The translations under genes and the position numbers were made by a program. Below, in pieces: positions 43,705-57,300 of a stretch of DNA of 64,000 nucleotides. How positions within the stretch are numbered: position 1 is the stretch's first letter; every line of letters starts with the position of its first letter. The notes below the pieces were generated by a model. The model had not been told where the DNA came from and did no database searches. It worked only from the letters and a program-made list of their open reading frames with translations. The DNA comes from Gordionus sp. m RMFG-2023 (taxonomy: Eukaryota > Nematomorpha > Gordioida > Chordodea > Parachordodidae), in assembly GCF_954871325.1 (NCBI RefSeq), contig NC_088776.1, positions 60,164,954-60,228,953 of the forward strand, given 5' to 3'.

Positions 43705-45333
43705 AAAAAAATATGGTGTCTGGAAATTGCATATAAACCGCAAGCAAAAAAATTTTTACATTAAAAACCATATCTTAACAACGCCAATATAATATAAATA
43801 AAATACTTTTAACTCATTTTGTTTCATATATACTTTTTTCCCCCCCCAATAGCTATATATATCGAATTTATATTTCTAATTTTCCCCGATCTAAACTAAA
43901 TTCATCAAAATATTAGCTATGTATTAGATAGGATCGATGATGATATATACTTTAGAGCTGAATATTACTTCTTCGAATTTAAATTCCTTCTATCTATAAA
44001 TACATTAAATAATTAAATGTTTATACGATAGATCTGATGATATATATTATTTCAGATTTCCTGGAACTAGTTAAGAGCATAAAGTTGTTATCCTTTAAAA
44101 CTGTACGAATGAAAATGTAATTAAAATCAGAAAAGGCAAACTAATGAAATGCATAATGAATATCTTTAGCAATGTGTGTAATAAGTAAATATAATATTTT
44201 AATAAAATTGCCTGAAAATATAATTGGGAGATATAGCGCAAGAGGAAAACCATAATAATGATTTATATTTTGACTATGTCCAAACAAGATATTTTTTTAA
44301 ACCCTAATGCATTTTGATATAATTTTTTTCTAACTTGTTTACCATTACTAGTATAATTTTTAGTTTTAAAAACATTGCTGTTGAATGTTTTATCTTTGTA
44401 TTCTGATTTTGATAGGAAAATAGTAAATTTAGAGTTGTAATATTTTTATATATAATTAAATGCTATTTTACTTACACACGTAACTTTTATTTATTCTTAC
44501 TAAATAACATATTAACATTAAAAAACAAAAAAAAATAAGTTTTAATATAATTTTAACAAAACTTTTAAAAAAATTAAAAATATATTATTTAAAAAAATTA
44601 TAATGAGGTAAGTTTTGAACGACGCAATTTAACAAAATGAGCCAGTTATTAAATGAATGCCAAAATAAAATAATTTAGAACAATTTATAGGTAAATTATA
44701 TTTTTCCATTGTAGGGTGAAATTTACAAGAATTTTTTTTTTATAATATCAAGTTTATACGTAAGCCGCCTTATAAAAAAAGTGAAATAATTTTGTATATA
44801 GCATATAAATGTCATTTGCTTTGATTATTACCTTAACATTATTTGCGCGTTCTAAGAACTTTATAAAAAAATTTTTTAAAAATATAATAAAAATTACTTT
44901 TGTCTTATTTTTTTGTTTTGAAAAACATTTTTGTTTTTTATAATTTCTTACAAATATTTGTTTTCTATTCATCTAAACAATGATCATAATTTATTATGGC
45001 GTATTCCAATCTTTAATAATTTTCATCATCCCTCACATTTCCGGTAAAAAGTTTTAAAATTTCAAATTTAAAAGATATACCATGTAAAAAAAAAGGATAT
45101 TCTATTCATAGCACTTTGCTAATGGGAATTACCTTTTTTTTCTATTCTAAATGATTCTTTATATTTATCACTAAGAACTAGTGCACCCCCCTTCCGTAAT
45201 CTTCCTTAATCACACTTTCCCGATATTTTAAAGAAATAACTTCAGGTCTTAAGATCTTTAAATATATATCGTCAATTATCAACCGATATAATCTTATCTA
45301 GATACAGATACGATAACTTCCACAAAGTTATAT
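43705..45333. other. intergenic spacer
   Basis: No exon or transposon recognised. AT-rich sequence lies between the second protease gene and the lectin/EB gene. Open frames here (for example 44754-44972 minus) are Lys/Asn/Phe-rich and look random. Confidence 0.45.
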
Positions 45334-48300
45334 ATGGTTTTTAATCTATTTTGGTTAATTATATTTTTTGCGATTCTTTCTTTAAACTGCGTTCTAGGTA
45401 TCAAAATTTGTAACCAGACTGTTAAAAGTGTTTATTTATTTATTTTAAAAAATAGGTTTTGGCCACCTTTTGATCATTTTTTTTTTACTAAATCTAATTT
45501 GATGGTTTGGGCACAAATTATTAAATTATATTTTTAAAATAATTAATTATTTCAAAAAAAAAATATAGCAAATAACTGAGAAAAAAAAATTAATAAAAAA
45601 AAAAGGAAGAGTAAGGAATGATTTGTTAATAAACGCGATTCGCTTATTTTATCGCCGCTTAAATTTACCGAGGCGATATACTCCAGCGATGGGAAAATTA
45701 ATCGCCCTACGAAATCTCAACTGATTCATCACTGCTGTAATAATATATGAGAGCAGCCATCGTGATTATCCATCATTTCGCTCCTTATTTATATTTTTAC
45801 CTCACTATTGGATTGCTTTTCATGACTTACCCCAACGATTAATTTGGCATCGTTATGACGAAATTTGAAAATCATACTTTGCGAGATTGAGGCCTAAGTC
45901 TAAGAGGATTACTTGAAACAGATTAGTTGGTCGACTTTAGCTCTCGCGAGCCAATGGTATAGATAAAAGTGGCTTGTTAATTACTTGACGGATGAGAAAC
46001 CCCAGATCCTAGAAGAAGGAAAAAACAGGTTTACCCAGATTTCGCCTCTTGCATAATCTTAAATTCTCAGTGTCCCCAAATTTTTGAAAATAAAAGTATG
46101 GGCGCTTAATATTTTTAAAAAAAATTAGCTTACACATTTAAAATGTAGTAATAATGACCCTTTCATTAAATCAATAACAAAATATTCTAATCGAAACAGA
46201 CATCATTTAATGTTGACACGTCTCTGTTACTATTCTATTCTATCATCTATTGAATATTTATCTGCGACTCTACCTTTTCTAAAGGAAGATGCCTTTCCTA
46301 ACTTTTTCTTTATAATTCATCACATGTTTCCTACTTGTCTATTTGGTTAATTCTGAGATTTAATGGAGGCCATATAAATGACTCTTTTTTTCTATTTATC
46401 TTACAATCATTTAATTGTAGATTTTTGATAGATAGCATGGCGCCTAGCAGGCAATCATATGTAGAAAAAATAACTTCATGGTTAGTTGTGATATTAAAGA
46501 GATATTTCTTAGCTTAAAATTTCACGATTGGGACAATTCTCTCACAAGCTTTACAATTATGTAGCCTTGGATAATTTACCATTTTGGGAAATTTCATAAT
46601 ATTATATATTCAAATTAACTTTTTCTAATAACGAGAATATGATTGTTATTGTATTCTGTCTTATATAGCATAACGCAGTACTTTGACGAAGAAATTTAGG
46701 GTAGGGGCTTATATTTATCTAAAAAAAATAGGAATGGGCACCCACGCTATGCTAATAAATGCAAAAGGTTTTTGCAAGATGAATTTAAAATCGCTAAAAT
46801 ATGATGGAGGAAATAATATCATTGTCCCCAATTTAAAAATAAGCATTTTTAACTTTTACATGGAAGTGTTTACTTCCCTAGTTATCGTCTAATTAATTAG
46901 TAATTCCAAATTTACTTTAAAAATTATCCACTATAATCAAAGTGGTAGACATTATGTATAGGAACTGTATACTAGTGAAAATATAATACGCACGCTTCAA
47001 CTCCTATTGGGTGATAAAATTATTTTTCATGAATAAAAAAAAATGATATTAATATGCTATTATAACAAAAATATTCAATTTTGAAACACGCACGCTGTTC
47101 CCGCCATTCGACTACAGTCCTGGTTTTTCATAAAAATTATTACCCTATTCTATAGCCTCAAAAGTCTAATTCCTGTTTAATTTTCTTAACAAGTATTTTC
47201 TCGATACAATATTTCTAAATAGTAATTTTAGTATCTTTCCTTGATAAAATTAATATCCCAGTTTAAATCCTTTTATTATGGGGATGAAAATTTGGGAGAT
47301 AACCATTTTATTTGTTTGAGATAACCTCAATTTTAAATTCGATTATTATGACTATAAACAGATTATGTAACTCTCTTCAGAAATGTGAAAAAGATGCAAT
47401 TTAATCTTGGAAATATATCTTGGACCCTGAATTTAAATCTTTTTTAGGACAGAAACTATCATAATGATTTTCTTTGTATGCATCTTATTAAGACTTCTGG
47501 TTCAATCAAGGGTTATGCGAAAATTATGGTTTCAGTTTTTTATTATATTAAACCCAAATCCAGTTTATTGCTTGATTCTTGGTGTATTTAAAATGGAGTA
47601 ATTTCCTTCCTACCTCAATTTAAATTAGTTTTATAGGGCCGTATTTTCATATCTAAAATATAATTTTTCTCTATTGATACCTTTAACTATGTAAAGAAGT
47701 ATAGGCCTTTGATATCGTTGCTAATTTTTTTTATTAAATTATATAATAAGAATCTAGGTTCCAAGGTTGTGTAAATAAATGTCCAAATGAATTCGAATAT
47801 CACCCTAGATCCAGAGAATGTTGGCATTACACAGCTATCGCTCGAAATTATTATCAGAATAGAGCACATTGCGCGGTTCTCGATCCAAGATCTCATCTAT
47901 TGTTTTTGAAGATAACAAATATGGTATTTATATGGCTTATATTTATCGTTTTTTTAGATTATAATAATTTTTCCCATTGTATTAGAGTCATTTTTGTTAA
48001 TTGAACAAAATTACCATACAGTTTACTTAAATTTTAAGGGTTTCAATCTTACACACATAAGCAATTATTTTGCTTAACTAGCTAATTAACTGTTGTAGGA
48101 ATTATTTTCTGAGAGATATAATTTTCACTATAAAAGTTATCTATCGATATTTTAAAAATAAATTTGATTGGTAATTTAATTTAATTCTAAAATATTGCTC
48201 AATTTATATTAAAACAATGCCTAAATTAGGGCTGCAACCAAAAAATATAAATTAGGAGAATATAAATAAATTGGAAGTCGTATCAAATTATTTTCGCGAA

Positions 48301-51300
48301 TAAATATTATTTTGATTGGCGGAGCATAAATAGATTTTTTTGGCTTTAAGTACAGCGACGGAAAAGATATTTTCGTTAGGGTATTGATTGTAGGTATACA
48401 AAGTTCTTTTCTAGATAAATTAGCAAGTATAGAAATTTAGGCCGCATTCATAGTGGATCCGATCCGACGCGATTTAACAGCTGATCAATTTTTAAAATAT
48501 GTTTATGAGATCAATTTAAAATAATAATAATTTTATCTTTAATTTTATACATGATAATTACCTAAGAAATTTTGGTTTTAATAAAGAAAAATCTCAAAAA
48601 CCGATTTTAAAAATCGACCAGCTGTTAAATCGTGTCGGATCGAATCCACTATGAATGCGGCCTTAGTCGCGTTTTTCCACAAAAGGTTCGGATTTTGAAC
48701 ATACACCGATAAATGCGTTTATGGTGGGATATCTACTTGCAAATATCCTTGGATGTTATTTTCATCTAAGATAGGTCGCTAGAAAAATAAATTATTTAGG
48801 GTGTAGTCTACGAGTCTAATAATGACTTTCGATTGTATAGCAGGTGTTTATCGGCTCTGGCATTCCTGGAAAAGGATGTTGGAAATTTATTTGATACCCG
48901 AAATATTTGAACAATCTAATTTGAGAAGACTTATATCCGAGGATTTAAAAATCCCATACAAGTTGATAGGTCAACAAAATAATTTTCCAGCTCCTTTCTA
49001 TAATGTGATATTATGGAACAAACACAATTCTATGTCTTAATTGGTGTCGCCCGAATTGGTTGATGGTTGATTTATGGAATTCAATCCCTATACCAATGTT
49101 CTCACTCAATGCTTAAAATTTTTTTAAAGGGGATTCAAAAAGATATGCAAAACATAAGGCCCTATATCTTAGGTCATAATGGGACAACACCTTACCTCTC
49201 AAAGGAATATTATGATATAAAATAAGGATTTCGTGTAATATATTTCAAATTATGGAACCATCGGATTCTTTGACATTTTTTAAAAGCTACTGCTTAATAT
49301 TTTATGCATATAAATATTTTATATATAATTTTAATTTGTGATATGTTATTTGCTAATAAAAAGTATAAATTATAATTATTCTTATTGCTTAAGTTTCCTG
49401 TTTGATAGCTAAGATGATAATTAAGTTTTAAAAATTATAATTAAAAAGGATCAGACATCATCAAAATTTAATCCAAATTAATTATATCTTGATAAAGTAT
49501 CACGTGATAAAGTTTTGCGTGTTCTTGTGCACATGACAAAGTGTCGCATGATAAAGGTGTTCAAGTATCGCATAATAAAGGTGTCACGTGATAAAGTGTC
49601 GCGTGTTCATGTATCACATGATAAAATGTCGCATTATAAAGGTTTTCAAGTATCGCATGATAAAGTGTCGTGTGATAAAGGTATGGCGTCTTCAAGTGTC
49701 GCGTGATAAAGTATGGCCTGTTCAAGTGTCGCATCATAAAGTGTCGAGTTATCAAATGACTGAGCGTCATAATAAGGTTTCGCCATGATAGGGTGTTTGC
49801 AGTCGCGTGATACAGTGTCTCCAAACCAAAATAAACATTAGCTAAATGTAAAACATTAAAATAAGTAAAAATTCTGAGCTATTTAGTTTAGAGACCTGTT
49901 AGCCCAGTTCGGTCCAAATTAACCCTTGTCGCAACCTAAATATTATTTTAGAAAATACCCAGCAGGGGCCTAAATAATTTTTAATAAAAAATGCCCAGGC
50001 CGGATAAAATATTTCAAATCGCCATGATTATTATATAATTTAAAAATTGAGCATCATACAATATATCATTCACTTATCATGTCTTTTATTTTCGGGATTT
50101 CATGTTCGCCGAAGAGCGACCCATAAAATGATAAATTGCTGAAAAAAATTCTTTAGCCGGGCAGAAATTTGTTTTTAAATATAATCGTAAATTTTAAAAA
50201 AACCGATAGGCTGCAGATCTCTGGTAATTGTTATGCCATGCTTGCCATAATTCACCGATAATGGATAACTTTTTATCTATAAACAATTTTTTTGTTTTTC
50301 ACCGAATAAAATATAAGATTTATTTTATTTTAATTAGACACAATAGGCTCAATTTATCTACTACACGCTCAACCAAATAAGGGTAAACACATTAGTCAAA
50401 TATTTAGGAAAATTTAATAGGTATTTTATTCAGAATAAACAACGCAGTAAATTAGCTAAATTATTGTTATTTTATATAAAAATTTTTTTAAAAAAAAACA
50501 AAAAAAAATAGGATGAGATGTACGAAACCCTTGATCACGTGTTTACTGGAATTTCGAAGGGTTTACTTGATTATTATGACGAAGATGGTAATGTGGTGAT
50601 AGAATGCAACTTATTTTATTGTACGATATTAACATGGATGTATAAATATGATAGTAATATTATTTGGACACTGGGTCGGTGCACTATAATTGGGGGTAAC
50701 ATGTTTGACTTTGCCATGTGTATTCGTTCTTACAATAGCTTTTGTATGGTTGATCATTGCGGTAATAAAAATATTTTAATGATTTCTCATTTCTTGTTTT
50801 AATCCCGCTTTTCAAGGATTCTTCTCATAAAGATTTATATTAATATTCACCTTTCTTACAATATCGAAATTTTTTTTTTAAAAAAAGGCAGGGAAGGGAA
50901 ACCAGATATACTCAAAATATAGATTATTTTTTAAAAGAAAATGTCTTTTAATTAATTTAAAATGATATAACATGACATACTATCTTAATCCTAATTTCTT
51001 AAAATATAAGAAATAATTTTTTTTTTAAAATAATGTTAATGAATCGTGAAATAAATTCTATGATCGTATCTTAGGATCTTACTTATATTTTCGAATTCTG
51101 TTCAGAATATTTGCCTGATAATCTTTTCTTATTTTGACTAAAAAATGATGAATATCCATAAAATAGGCATAAAGGTGCACTTAATAATTTTTGAGTCTTA
51201 AATTTACTAATTCAAAGCAGTTAATTTTTAAAAATTTGGAAAGAAAAAGAGACGAGTCCACGGCCTATGATACCTATTCATAAATAAATGACTTTTAGAA

Positions 51301-54300
51301 GTAAATTATCTTTCCCCTATTGTATCTACTAAGTTCTTAGACTAAATATATATTTTTTTAATAATATTGTAATAATCAAAAACAAAAGACCCTTCCATTA
51401 AAAGTATAATAATTGATTATCTCAAGCTGTTAATTAGTAATAAATGACTAATACAATAAAAAGGTTAAATTAATATAGCTACAATATCGTCTATTAACTA
51501 ATATATTGTTTGTTCCTTTTATTCTAAACCTTAGTAATTAGCATTTTTAAAAATAAAATATATATTCTCTGTATTATAAATGGGGATTCACATTTATAAT
51601 AAATGCCAGTAAATTATTTTATAATAGTTTATATTTGTAATAATTGTAAAAAAAATATCACCAATAATATAAATCCATATTAAAATAACTCTATCATATA
51701 ACACAATCATAATAATAAATTTTGAACAATGGAGTTAGTTGTCAGATGATCACTTTTTTCTCTCTAATCCATAGTGATCGACATCATATTGATGTATGAC
51801 ATGTATAACATATAATTTTGTCATAAGATATTATATAAAACTAAATATATAATCTACGAATCTAAATTTAAACATTAATTGTGACATTGGATATTATATA
51901 AAGTTTTATATATATATATATCATAGGCGTAGGAGTTTTCTAAAGGAGGGGGGGGGGATTATTGGTTAATAGATTATAATCAAAATATAAGCCTGGAACA
52001 TATAGGAAACATATTTTTATTAGTTTATATAAAATATAATAAATTACACATATATATATATATACATATACAAAAACTTGGTAAAAATTTATATCAAACA
52101 AGTATAAGAAATTTCTTTATAAAAAGTAAGTAGATATATGATTGATACTTCTCTATTATATAGAATTGGTTACAAAATATTAGGTAAAATGCCCAGACAT
52201 ATTTGTCAGTTATAGAATATATATAAATTTAATATTATAATAAATTTTACTAATAAATGCTTTTGATAATAAATATATGTAACAATTAGCATTCAATTCT
52301 TTAACGCCATCTATTTATTTAAAAATATTATTAAAAATTAAACATTTATTATTCATCCCACACTGGAGGTCAATGATGCTTACTACCTTAAGGTATTACC
52401 TATCAAATTTGTATTTTATTTATTTTTCATTTGGATAGGCATTACTAAATTTATTTATAATATATATTTGAAAAATCGTGAATTTTAGTCTCAGTGGCCT
52501 AGTCGACAAGATCGTCGCTTACCAATCCGATGGTCATGGGTTCGAATCCTGATCATTTTCTTAATCTAACTTGGTGGTTCGGTCCTTGGGAGGATGATAT
52601 ATAGGAGGCCGAACTCGACCACGTGATTCCGTTATAATATATTAAATAATCCGGTTCTTATAACATTTTAATAAATTTTGGTCGGTATTTAGCAAATTTG
52701 GTTGGTATTTAGAAAATAGCTTTATGTTGAGTTGGTCGTAAGCATCATTAACCAGCATTGGATATACCTTATTAGATATTAACGCTACTGAAATATAGAA
52801 CTATTTTTTTCATTTACATTCTTTAAAAGATATTTTCTGATGTCCTTATCAATATTCTATAGTCTTCTGTAAAATATATATTTCCCTATTGGTAACGATT
52901 ATTGGATTGTCATAAAATATTAGATAAAATTAGATATACTGTAAATCTACGACACATAATATTCTGGTGTTTGTATTGTGCGTTAATTTTTAATTAATTT
53001 ATAATTGATTTTTATCAATAATTTTATAATTATATCTTATTTTATTTAAAAAAATAAGTTAAAGTTATTCACTTTATGAAAAATTATATTTGAGATATTG
53101 TATTATTTAATAATTTTATGGATCAATTAATAGTAATTATATAACACATTTCATCTTTATCTTAAGACTTATTTTTGACTTATATTTCATTTACTAAAAA
53201 ATATTTTTGGTTTCACTTTTTTTATATATAATTTGCTTTTTTCAAAAATGTCTGAATTTTAATCAATAAATTTAAGGTATATGCATATACATTTTTGAGG
53301 GACAGGGGGTGGAGATAAAGAGGATATTTTTATTAGCTTAAATATTCACAAAAGTAATAAATTTCTCAAGGGGGGGGCTTCCCTTGCCCCCCTTCCCGGC
53401 TACACCTATGATATATATATATATAATGTAAAAATACACAAATACAACAATATTTTTCACATCATATATTTTTATTTATTGATTACGGAAAAAAATAATA
53501 TATGTTATCGAGTTTGATTTAATGAATAAAAAGAAAGAAAAGGGAGGGGGGGGGGTATTATTCTGTAAGAGGAGGGTGGGGGGGGGCGTTAGAATTAGAA
53601 CATTATAATACTCATCCAAACATAAAATAAAATCTGAATCAATATTTGAAAATTTATTATATATTCAAATTTCAATTTTATATAAAATATGAAATATATC
53701 AAGGAAAGTCTTACAACGAACAATGCCAATTCTCTCAAGAATGTCGAAAAAAAGATCGCCAAACATTGTGTATCAATAATAGGTGTTCCTGTCCGATCGG
53801 TCAGTATATGGATGTTAAAACAATGAATTGCATGTGGAGTAAAAATTGATAAATAATATATGTACTTCCATTTTTAAAATTATTTATTTTTTTTTGCAAA
53901 TTTAAACAAACAATTACATCCATTAAACCTGTCGATTAAACTGCCCTTAAAACAAATTAAGATAGTGTGGCTCATAAAATTAGACTAAAGATACAAGATA
54001 TATCGCCAGATAATCCCATAGTAATGAAAAAATGAAATTTTAACAATTTATTTTTACTGAAAAATGATTTCACCTATGGATCCCAGGCTTGAAGGCTAAT
54101 GGAGATAACATTATAAATTTAAAAAACATGGGTGAACCCCCTAATGTTGTTAAGATTTTTGCTTCCAAAAGTAAAATAATAAATTTTATATGACACTACG
54201 TCTAATCATATTTTTATATAATGTAATTTTTTATGTTTTGGATTAAGTAATTTAACTGATCTGAATTTACTTAGAAAATAACCTTGAAAGAAGAGTTTAT

Positions 54301-57300
54301 AAAATCAAACTTTTTTTTTGTACACGTAAAGAAAATATTTTTCTTGTTTTTAATGATAAAATAATATATTAATCGGGGACATGATAAAGAGATTTCGGGA
54401 AATTTTCCAGTTATGGAACTTGAGGAAAATTACGAAACGTTGGAAAGGAAATGGAAGGGTGATTCTCAGATTTTTTTTTTCCCCGATCATGAAAAAAACA
54501 AACAATATAATTAATTTCTATATTCGAATCCTTAAATTAAAGCGTATCGAAAATTTAACTCTATAATTGATTATTTTTCGTTAAATGTTCCAATGTGCCC
54601 CTTATTAGTTGTTTCAAAACTTACACTGGTTTGTTCTGACATGCCTATCCTAAAAGGGATCACTTAAAAGCTAAGAATAGATGTGGGAACGGGTATTATT
54701 TGCATAACTTAGAAGGAGACCCTAAGCCCCCATTAATAGTATTAATCGATCCTTTTATTTTAAAACTAGTTTTATGAACGATTGCAAACTCTTTTCCTAT
54801 TTTCCTCGATTTACTCTAATTCAAATGTTCGCGCCAAAAAATTGTCTAGAAATATGCCAACTGGAATATAATTTCAGCAAAAATTAGGTATAAATAAATG
54901 CACTCGTGCTATATGTCGCCCTTAACAAATTTTTTATTCGAGGGATATTTACCAACACTGTTTGCATGTGGGGAACAAATATTGATTTAATTCCTAGAGG
55001 TTTAGCGAAAATTATTCTGCGTAAAATTTCCCAGAGTTGACACTTGAATTTTACTATTTAACAGCTGAGTATAACCCTATCATTCGCGAACAACAATTTT
55101 GTGGCGAAGTACTCAAAAATAGAACACATTTTATATAATTCCCTGCGAAATTTACGCTAACTATGATTGTGGGGGGGGGGGGGGGGGTAATAAATTAATG
55201 AAACGTTTTCTAGGGAGACTGAGTCAACTATTTTTTAAATGATTTCTGTTACAGTACATATTTTATTCAGAGAAATGGTACGAAAGGAATTGCGACTCAG
55301 ATTTGGAATGTATACATAACCGCTGCTTTGAAGGGCTATGTCGTTGTGGTTTGCATGAGTTTTACTCATATGATCGTTGTCATAAAGGTTTTACTTGAAT
55401 AGATAATATTATATCCAGGGAAAGATATATTGATACTATTAGATTTTCGATTCATTAATTAAAGGTGTACATAAATAGGAGTCAGCGAAAGCCTCATTTT
55501 CTAGTTTGCAAGTTGAATAATAAACTTATATCATTATATGAAAGCTGCCCTTAAATCGATATGGAAACCACATAAGTGCGCTACAGTTGACTCCTAGGCA
55601 TCTTTTAAATGCATCTAAGGAATGAATTGATGACAATCTTTATATTATCGATCCGATAAGAAAATACTCTCTTCCCAATTTAAAAATAAATCTATTTTTT
55701 GAAAAATTATTTGATTATTTGTTTATTTTTATAATATCATCGTAATGAATATAGAATTTAGAGTAATTTCAGATGTGTAATATGGAAAATAATAAATCTT
55801 TTATATTTATTTTTATAAATTTGAGCATTAGAATTCACTAAGTTGACCATAATTTCTGATTATTTTACTTTGGTTATATTTTTAACGAAAACATAAACAA
55901 GCATATTTTTTTTAAATTAATTTTATCTTTTATATTTGAGTTAGAGTAATTGAACATATTTTGATATTTTTATTAACAATAATTAATCGATTTTGCTTGA
56001 AAATTTAGGGGGATGATGTCATGTAAAAATTAGAGAATATTTAAATGCATGCCACTTTATATTAAGTAAGACTATTTTATTTTTATTTTATATTCAAAAG
56101 AATTTGACAAATTAATTTACATGTCCCAAAATTTATTTACGATTTTAACATACTATAAAATTATATTTGTTGGTTGGGGTTAAATGCTAAAAAATACAGA
56201 CGTTTATCTTTAAATTTCATTTTTTAAAATAAATATTGATTAGAAATTTAAGAAAATCTAGAAGCCATATTTTTCTTATAAATTATGGTTTGTAGTGACC
56301 TGAGGCACATTATATGGAAGAGGAGTTAAATTGGATGAAGAAAGGGATGAAAGTTAATCCCCCTCCTCCTGCTATACCAATTTAAATATAACTCTTATAT
56401 TGAAAATTAATTTATAATTTAGGAGTACCTTTAGGCGTGGCATGCATACTGGATATACAATGCATTACCATTACTGTCAATTCGTTTTGTGATTGGAACG
56501 CTGGGGTGTGCGCATGCTCATCCGATTTTTACAACATATCCACCACAAATGGAGATGGCTGTTCGTCTAGTAATCGAAACTTGTTAATATTTAGATTTAT
56601 TTGAGGTTATTGGGAAAATCAGTTTACAAAATGCTTTTTTTTAATTTCATTTTTATTACTTTAAAAAATAGGTAAAAACATTTTAAGAGTTGATCGTGGG
56701 CCGCTTCTTCTAGGCGATGTTTAAAACGCTTGAAATAACTGTATGGTTCTAAGATTAAAAAAAATTGAAGCTGCCTTCCGCTGCGATGAACATCAGTTAA
56801 ATCCGCTTCTGAAAGCTAATAACATTTACAATCTCCATTTCTTATCATCATACTGAGTCATATAAAGCAAGGATTGGGCATTCTAATAAAGTGGTGATAA
56901 TCAAATTATTTTAACCGAATATAACAATATTGAGAGGGTAAAGCTACATGTTTTATAGCCAAAATTACGAAAAAGCCTAGATTTTTATAAGTAATATTAA
57001 TTCCATCACATCCTATTTTCCACTTCTTCTTCAAAGTAAAATTGGTCGGTTTGGGACGCCGATTAAAGCCATCAAAAAATCTAAAGATTGATAATGGTAC
57101 AAGGTAAGGATCATTTTTACGGCTTACCTAAAGTTAGGTATTGTCTAACTGGCGAAATTGATAATTTTATTTTTGATTTTAACAAATTTAGTTAGATATC
57201 AGTTTATAGTAACCATTCAAAAAGAGAATCTACGATCGACATTAATTTGAGAAATTTTTCATCTAAACCTTAGAAATAAATGTTAGCCTTGGGTGGCCTA

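Noticed and set aside
46683-46892. Open frame of 69 codons with Gly/Lys-rich start
   Set aside because: No family resemblance and no convincing splice partners; not supported as an exon.
48320-48377. Possible extra lectin exon (..FFGFKYSDGKDIFVR)
   Set aside because: It resembles a CTLD 'DGK' stretch, but the reading phase does not fit the flanking exons and a stop lies just upstream.
48822-49040. Open frame of 72 codons in intron 2 of the lectin/EB gene
   Set aside because: It lacks the cysteines and phase needed for the gene, and direct joining of exon 47766-47923 to exon 50512-50761 already keeps frame. Left as chance.
49515-49824. Overlapping His/Val/Ser-rich frames on both strands
   Set aside because: Products of the GTGATAAAGTGTCGC minisatellite.
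52488-52560. Functional tRNA gene
   Set aside because: A and B boxes are present but the acceptor stem does not pair well and a SINE-like body follows directly.
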